Made by a program: the position numbers and the translations under genes
Source of the DNA: a virus
Strand: one strand, 5' to 3'
Length of the DNA: 30,937 nucleotides
Virus record (IMG/VR): IMGVR_UViG_3300002483_000049
Span: 1 to 30,937 of that record
Shown here: piece after piece, positions 29,611-30,937 of the stretch
Layout: each line of letters starts with the position of its first letter
Numbering within the stretch: the stretch's first letter is position 1
The notes under the pieces: model-generated
Database searches by the model: none
What the model saw: only the letters and a program-made list of their open reading frames with translations
What the model was told of the DNA's origin: nothing

Positions 29611-30266
29611 TTTGTTTCTCCTATATGATCGCCTACGTGATAGCCTTTGTGATCGCCGTAGTGATTGCCTTCGTGATCGCCGTAGTGATCGCCTACGTGA
29701 TTGCCTACGTGATTGCCGTAGTGATAGCCATCGTGATTGCCTTCGTGATAGCCTACGTGATTGCCTACGTGATCGCCATCGTGATTGCCGTGGTGATTGC
29801 CTTCGTGATTGCCGTGGTGATAGCCTACGTGATTGCCTACGTGATCGCCATCGTGATTGCCGTGGTGATTGCCTTCGTGATTGCCGTGGTGATAGCCTTC
29901 GTGATAGCCTTCGTGATTGCCGTAGTGATCGCCTTCGTGATCGCCTTCGTGATTGCCGTAGTGATCGCCATCGTGATTGCCTACGTGATTGCCGTAGTGA
30001 TTGCCTACGTGATTGCCTACGTGATTGCCATCGTGATTGCCTACGTGATTGCCTTCGTGATTGCCGTGGTGATAGCCTTTGTGATCGCCGTAGTGATTGC
30101 CTTCGTGATTGCCGTAGTGATCGCCATCGTGATTGCCTACGTGATTGCCTACGTGATCGCCTATCAAGTCACCGTATAACTTGGTTAAATAAACCTCTCC
30201 GTTATCATTGACACCAAAAGATAAATTTCTTTGTATAAACTGTGCGATTAACTTTTCTTTGTTCAT
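29607..30266 (-). CDS. Long GNH-repeat protein, 219 aa
   Basis: A 35-residue N-terminal domain (MNKEKLIAQFIQRNLSFGVN, DNGEVYLTKLYGDLI) is followed by 45 tandem four-residue units G-[N/D/Y]-H-x (residues 36-215), with x nearly always V, E, Y, D, H or K, and a short GETK end. Every unit has His, giving 45 His in 180 residues; a metal-binding or regular solenoid form is possible but unproven. A short paralogue lies at 10173-10370. It is coupled by ATGA to the erf gene, so it belongs to the early recombination operon. All three plus-strand frames are largely open because of the 12-bp period; I reject them. Confidence 0.8.
   Translation of the reverse strand: MNKEKLIAQFIQRNLSFGVNDNGEVYLTKLYGDLIGDHVGNHVGNHDGDHYGNHEGNHYGDHKGYHHGNHEGNHVGNHDGNHVGNHVGNHYGNHVGNHDGDHYGNHEGDHEGDHYGNHEGYHEGYHHGNHEGNHHGNHDGDHVGNHVGYHHGNHEGNHHGNHDGDHVGNHVGYHEGNHDGYHYGNHVGNHVGDHYGDHEGNHYGDHKGYHVGDHIGETK
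29622..30161 (-). repeat. 12-bp tandem repeat, 45 units
   Basis: The coding array has period 12 with an almost fixed part (plus strand GTGATYGCC) and a variable triplet drawn from about six codons. Length is 540 bases. Such arrays change copy number by slippage and by recombination between units. Confidence 0.95.
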
Positions 30267-30292
30267 TTTTTTCCCTTGTGATTACGTTTGCT

Positions 30293-30349
30293 TAAAAAGG
30301 CCACGCTGTACAAGCCGTGGCAATGTCGCTATAAGGTGACAATAGCGAC
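30293..30349 (-). terminator. Tandem hairpins with terminator form inside the early minus operon
   Basis: On the minus strand, GTCGCTAT/ATAGCGAC (30349-30342 with 30332-30325, 8 bp) is followed by GCCACG/CGTGGC (30321-30316 with 30305-30300, 6 bp) and then CTTTTT. The second is a small intrinsic terminator. It lies between the 121-aa gene and the GNH-repeat gene, so it may attenuate the recombination genes. Confidence 0.6.
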
Positions 30350-30357
30350 GGGGCAAT

Positions 30358-30723
30358 TCAACTTACATATTGTAATCGTGCAATTCTTTTTTTACCGTAT
30401 GCCTCACCCATAGAGGCAACTCTTCTCATAGCATCCGATATAGATGATTTGTTTATAGGTGTTTCGCACACAATCGGACTGATTTTATTGTGTGTGCAAT
30501 CTGGATATTCAGCAACAACAACATATATGCTGGTGTTGTCAAGCGATTCAAACTCGTAGGCGTACACTTCTTCTACTTCAATCTCGCTTTCTAGCTCAAA
30601 TAAAATAGATTTGTGTTTAGCGGTAGTAACTAAACTATCGCAATAACCCATTAAAAATTCAGTTATTTCGGATTTGGTTCCGGTGTAATGTTCGCCGTGA
30701 TATTCAAATGTATATTTAATCAT
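30358..30723 (-). CDS. Hypothetical early protein, 121 aa
   Basis: I start it at the ATG at 30723 (MIKYTFEYHGEHYTGTKSEI...), with GAGG ten bases upstream; the longer version begins at the -10 region of its promoter. Acidic middle (ELESEIEVEEVYAYEFESL), then INKSSISDAMRRVASMGEAY. No family recognised. It is the first gene of the minus operon and so the first to be made when the switch opens. Confidence 0.7.
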   Translation of the reverse strand: MIKYTFEYHGEHYTGTKSEITEFLMGYCDSLVTTAKHKSILFELESEIEVEEVYAYEFESLDNTSIYVVVAEYPDCTHNKISPIVCETPINKSSISDAMRRVASMGEAYGKKRIARLQYVS

Positions 30724-30755
30724 TTTTATTGCCTCGTTGTAGTTTGTGTATATAT

Positions 30756-30783
30756 ATATTAACACCATATTTATTTATGTCAA
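30756..30783 (-). promoter_or_regulatory. Early promoter, leftward
   Basis: On the minus strand TTGACA (30783-30778) and TAATAT (30761-30756) are 16 bases apart. It serves the 121-aa gene and the recombination operon. The -35 touches the left arm of the 12-bp inverted repeat. Confidence 0.75.
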
Positions 30784-30804
30784 TACATTTTTATAAATAA
30801 ATAT
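30767..30804. promoter_or_regulatory. 12-bp perfect inverted repeat (operator)
   Basis: ATATTTATTTAT (30767-30778) and ATAAATAAATAT (30793-30804) are a perfect inverted repeat with a 14-base spacer. The left arm lies in the spacer and -35 edge of the leftward promoter; the right arm touches the -35 of the rightward one. This is the layout of a repressor operator. Confidence 0.65.
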
Positions 30805-30832
30805 TGATAATCCAACACGCGCCTAATATAAT
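30804..30832 (+). promoter_or_regulatory. Promoter of the XRE regulator gene
   Basis: TTGATA (30804-30809) and TATAAT (30827-30832) are 17 bases apart, the ideal spacing. Transcription would start near 30840, about 20 bases before the regulator gene. Confidence 0.75.
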
Positions 30833-30861
30833 TAGATTAGTTTTTTTACGGAGTATAAATT

Positions 30862-30937
30862 GTGTCAAACTTAAAACGAGCAATAAGCAAGAATCGAAAA
30901 GAGGCGGGTTTAACAATCCGCGCGTTAGCTAAAAGGA
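30862..30937 (+). CDS. XRE-family regulator, N-terminal part (cut by window end)
   Basis: GTG start at 30862 with GGAG (30850-30853) eight bases upstream. The 25 visible residues, MSNLKRAISKNRKEAGLTIR followed by ALAKR, have the R-x5-GLT-x2-LA-x form that begins a Cro/CI-type helix-turn-helix. Divergent from the recombination operon, it is the likely repressor of the switch. The rest lies outside the window. Confidence 0.65.
   Translation, partial: MSNLKRAISKNRKEAGLTIRALAKR

Noticed and set aside
29622-30161. CRISPR array
   Set aside because: Units are 12 bases, without spacers, in coding phase.
29571-30211. Long plus-strand frames (VIAYVIA-type and RDCLRDC-type repeats) opposite the GNH gene
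   Set aside because: They are open only because of the 12-bp period. The minus frame has a non-repeat head shared with the paralogue, a ribosome binding site and ATGA coupling to erf.

Overview
The window is a continuous piece of a tailed-phage genome (or prophage) with a T7-like, short-tailed (podovirus) virion module. The single-direction block of terminase, portal, scaffold, major capsid protein, two tail tubular proteins, internal virion proteins and tail fibre supports this. The host is probably a Gammaproteobacterium, perhaps marine. That is an inference from Shine-Dalgarno signals, sigma70-like promoters and Vibrio-like integron attC sites; the sequence does not name it. Both ends are open: the left end cuts a Gly-X repeat gene and the right end cuts an XRE-type regulator. 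No integrase, integron integrase, DNA polymerase or full primase is visible.

Layout. (1) 1-1333: end of a Gly-X repeat protein, a hairpin terminator, a very strong hairpin, an HNH endonuclease gene and about 450 nt of non-coding but highly foldable sequence, probably a large structured RNA. (2) 1334-4589: two small genes, an SF2 helicase interrupted by a LAGLIDADG intein exactly inside its DECH box, and a stand-alone DnaG-type zinc-finger protein. (3) 4590-6500: five small gene cassettes, each ending in an integron-like attC site (five sites), one cassette carrying its gene backwards. This is the most unusual part of the window. (4) 6529-9731: SSB-like protein, small HTH protein, NinB-like protein, DUF5675, Ref-like HNH nuclease, VRR-NUC nuclease, a holin-like protein and a set of overlapping membrane-protein genes. 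(5) 9721-10523, minus strand: four small genes, one being a short paralogue of the GNH-repeat protein, served by one arm of a divergent promoter pair (10581-10692). (6) 10729-28446: structural module, with an internal promoter overlapped by twin palindromes just before the capsid gene, and a tail fibre whose C-terminal domain is duplicated as a second gene. (7) 28443-30723, minus strand: YqaJ-type exonuclease, Erf-family annealing protein, a protein with 45 tandem G-[NDY]-H-x units, and a 121-aa protein, all read from a promoter that faces the XRE gene across a 12-bp perfect inverted repeat.

How it works together. The XRE regulator and its operator look like a lysis/lysogeny or early-gene switch that controls the minus-strand recombination operon (Erf plus exonuclease). 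Helicase, zinc-finger protein, SSB and the small nucleases would serve DNA metabolism; the holin group serves lysis; the rest builds the particle. Three independent kinds of mobile or cassette-like DNA (intein, HNH-associated RNA element, attC cassettes) sit in the left 6.5 kb, so this is the plastic part of the genome. All functions are read from motifs by eye; no database search was possible.
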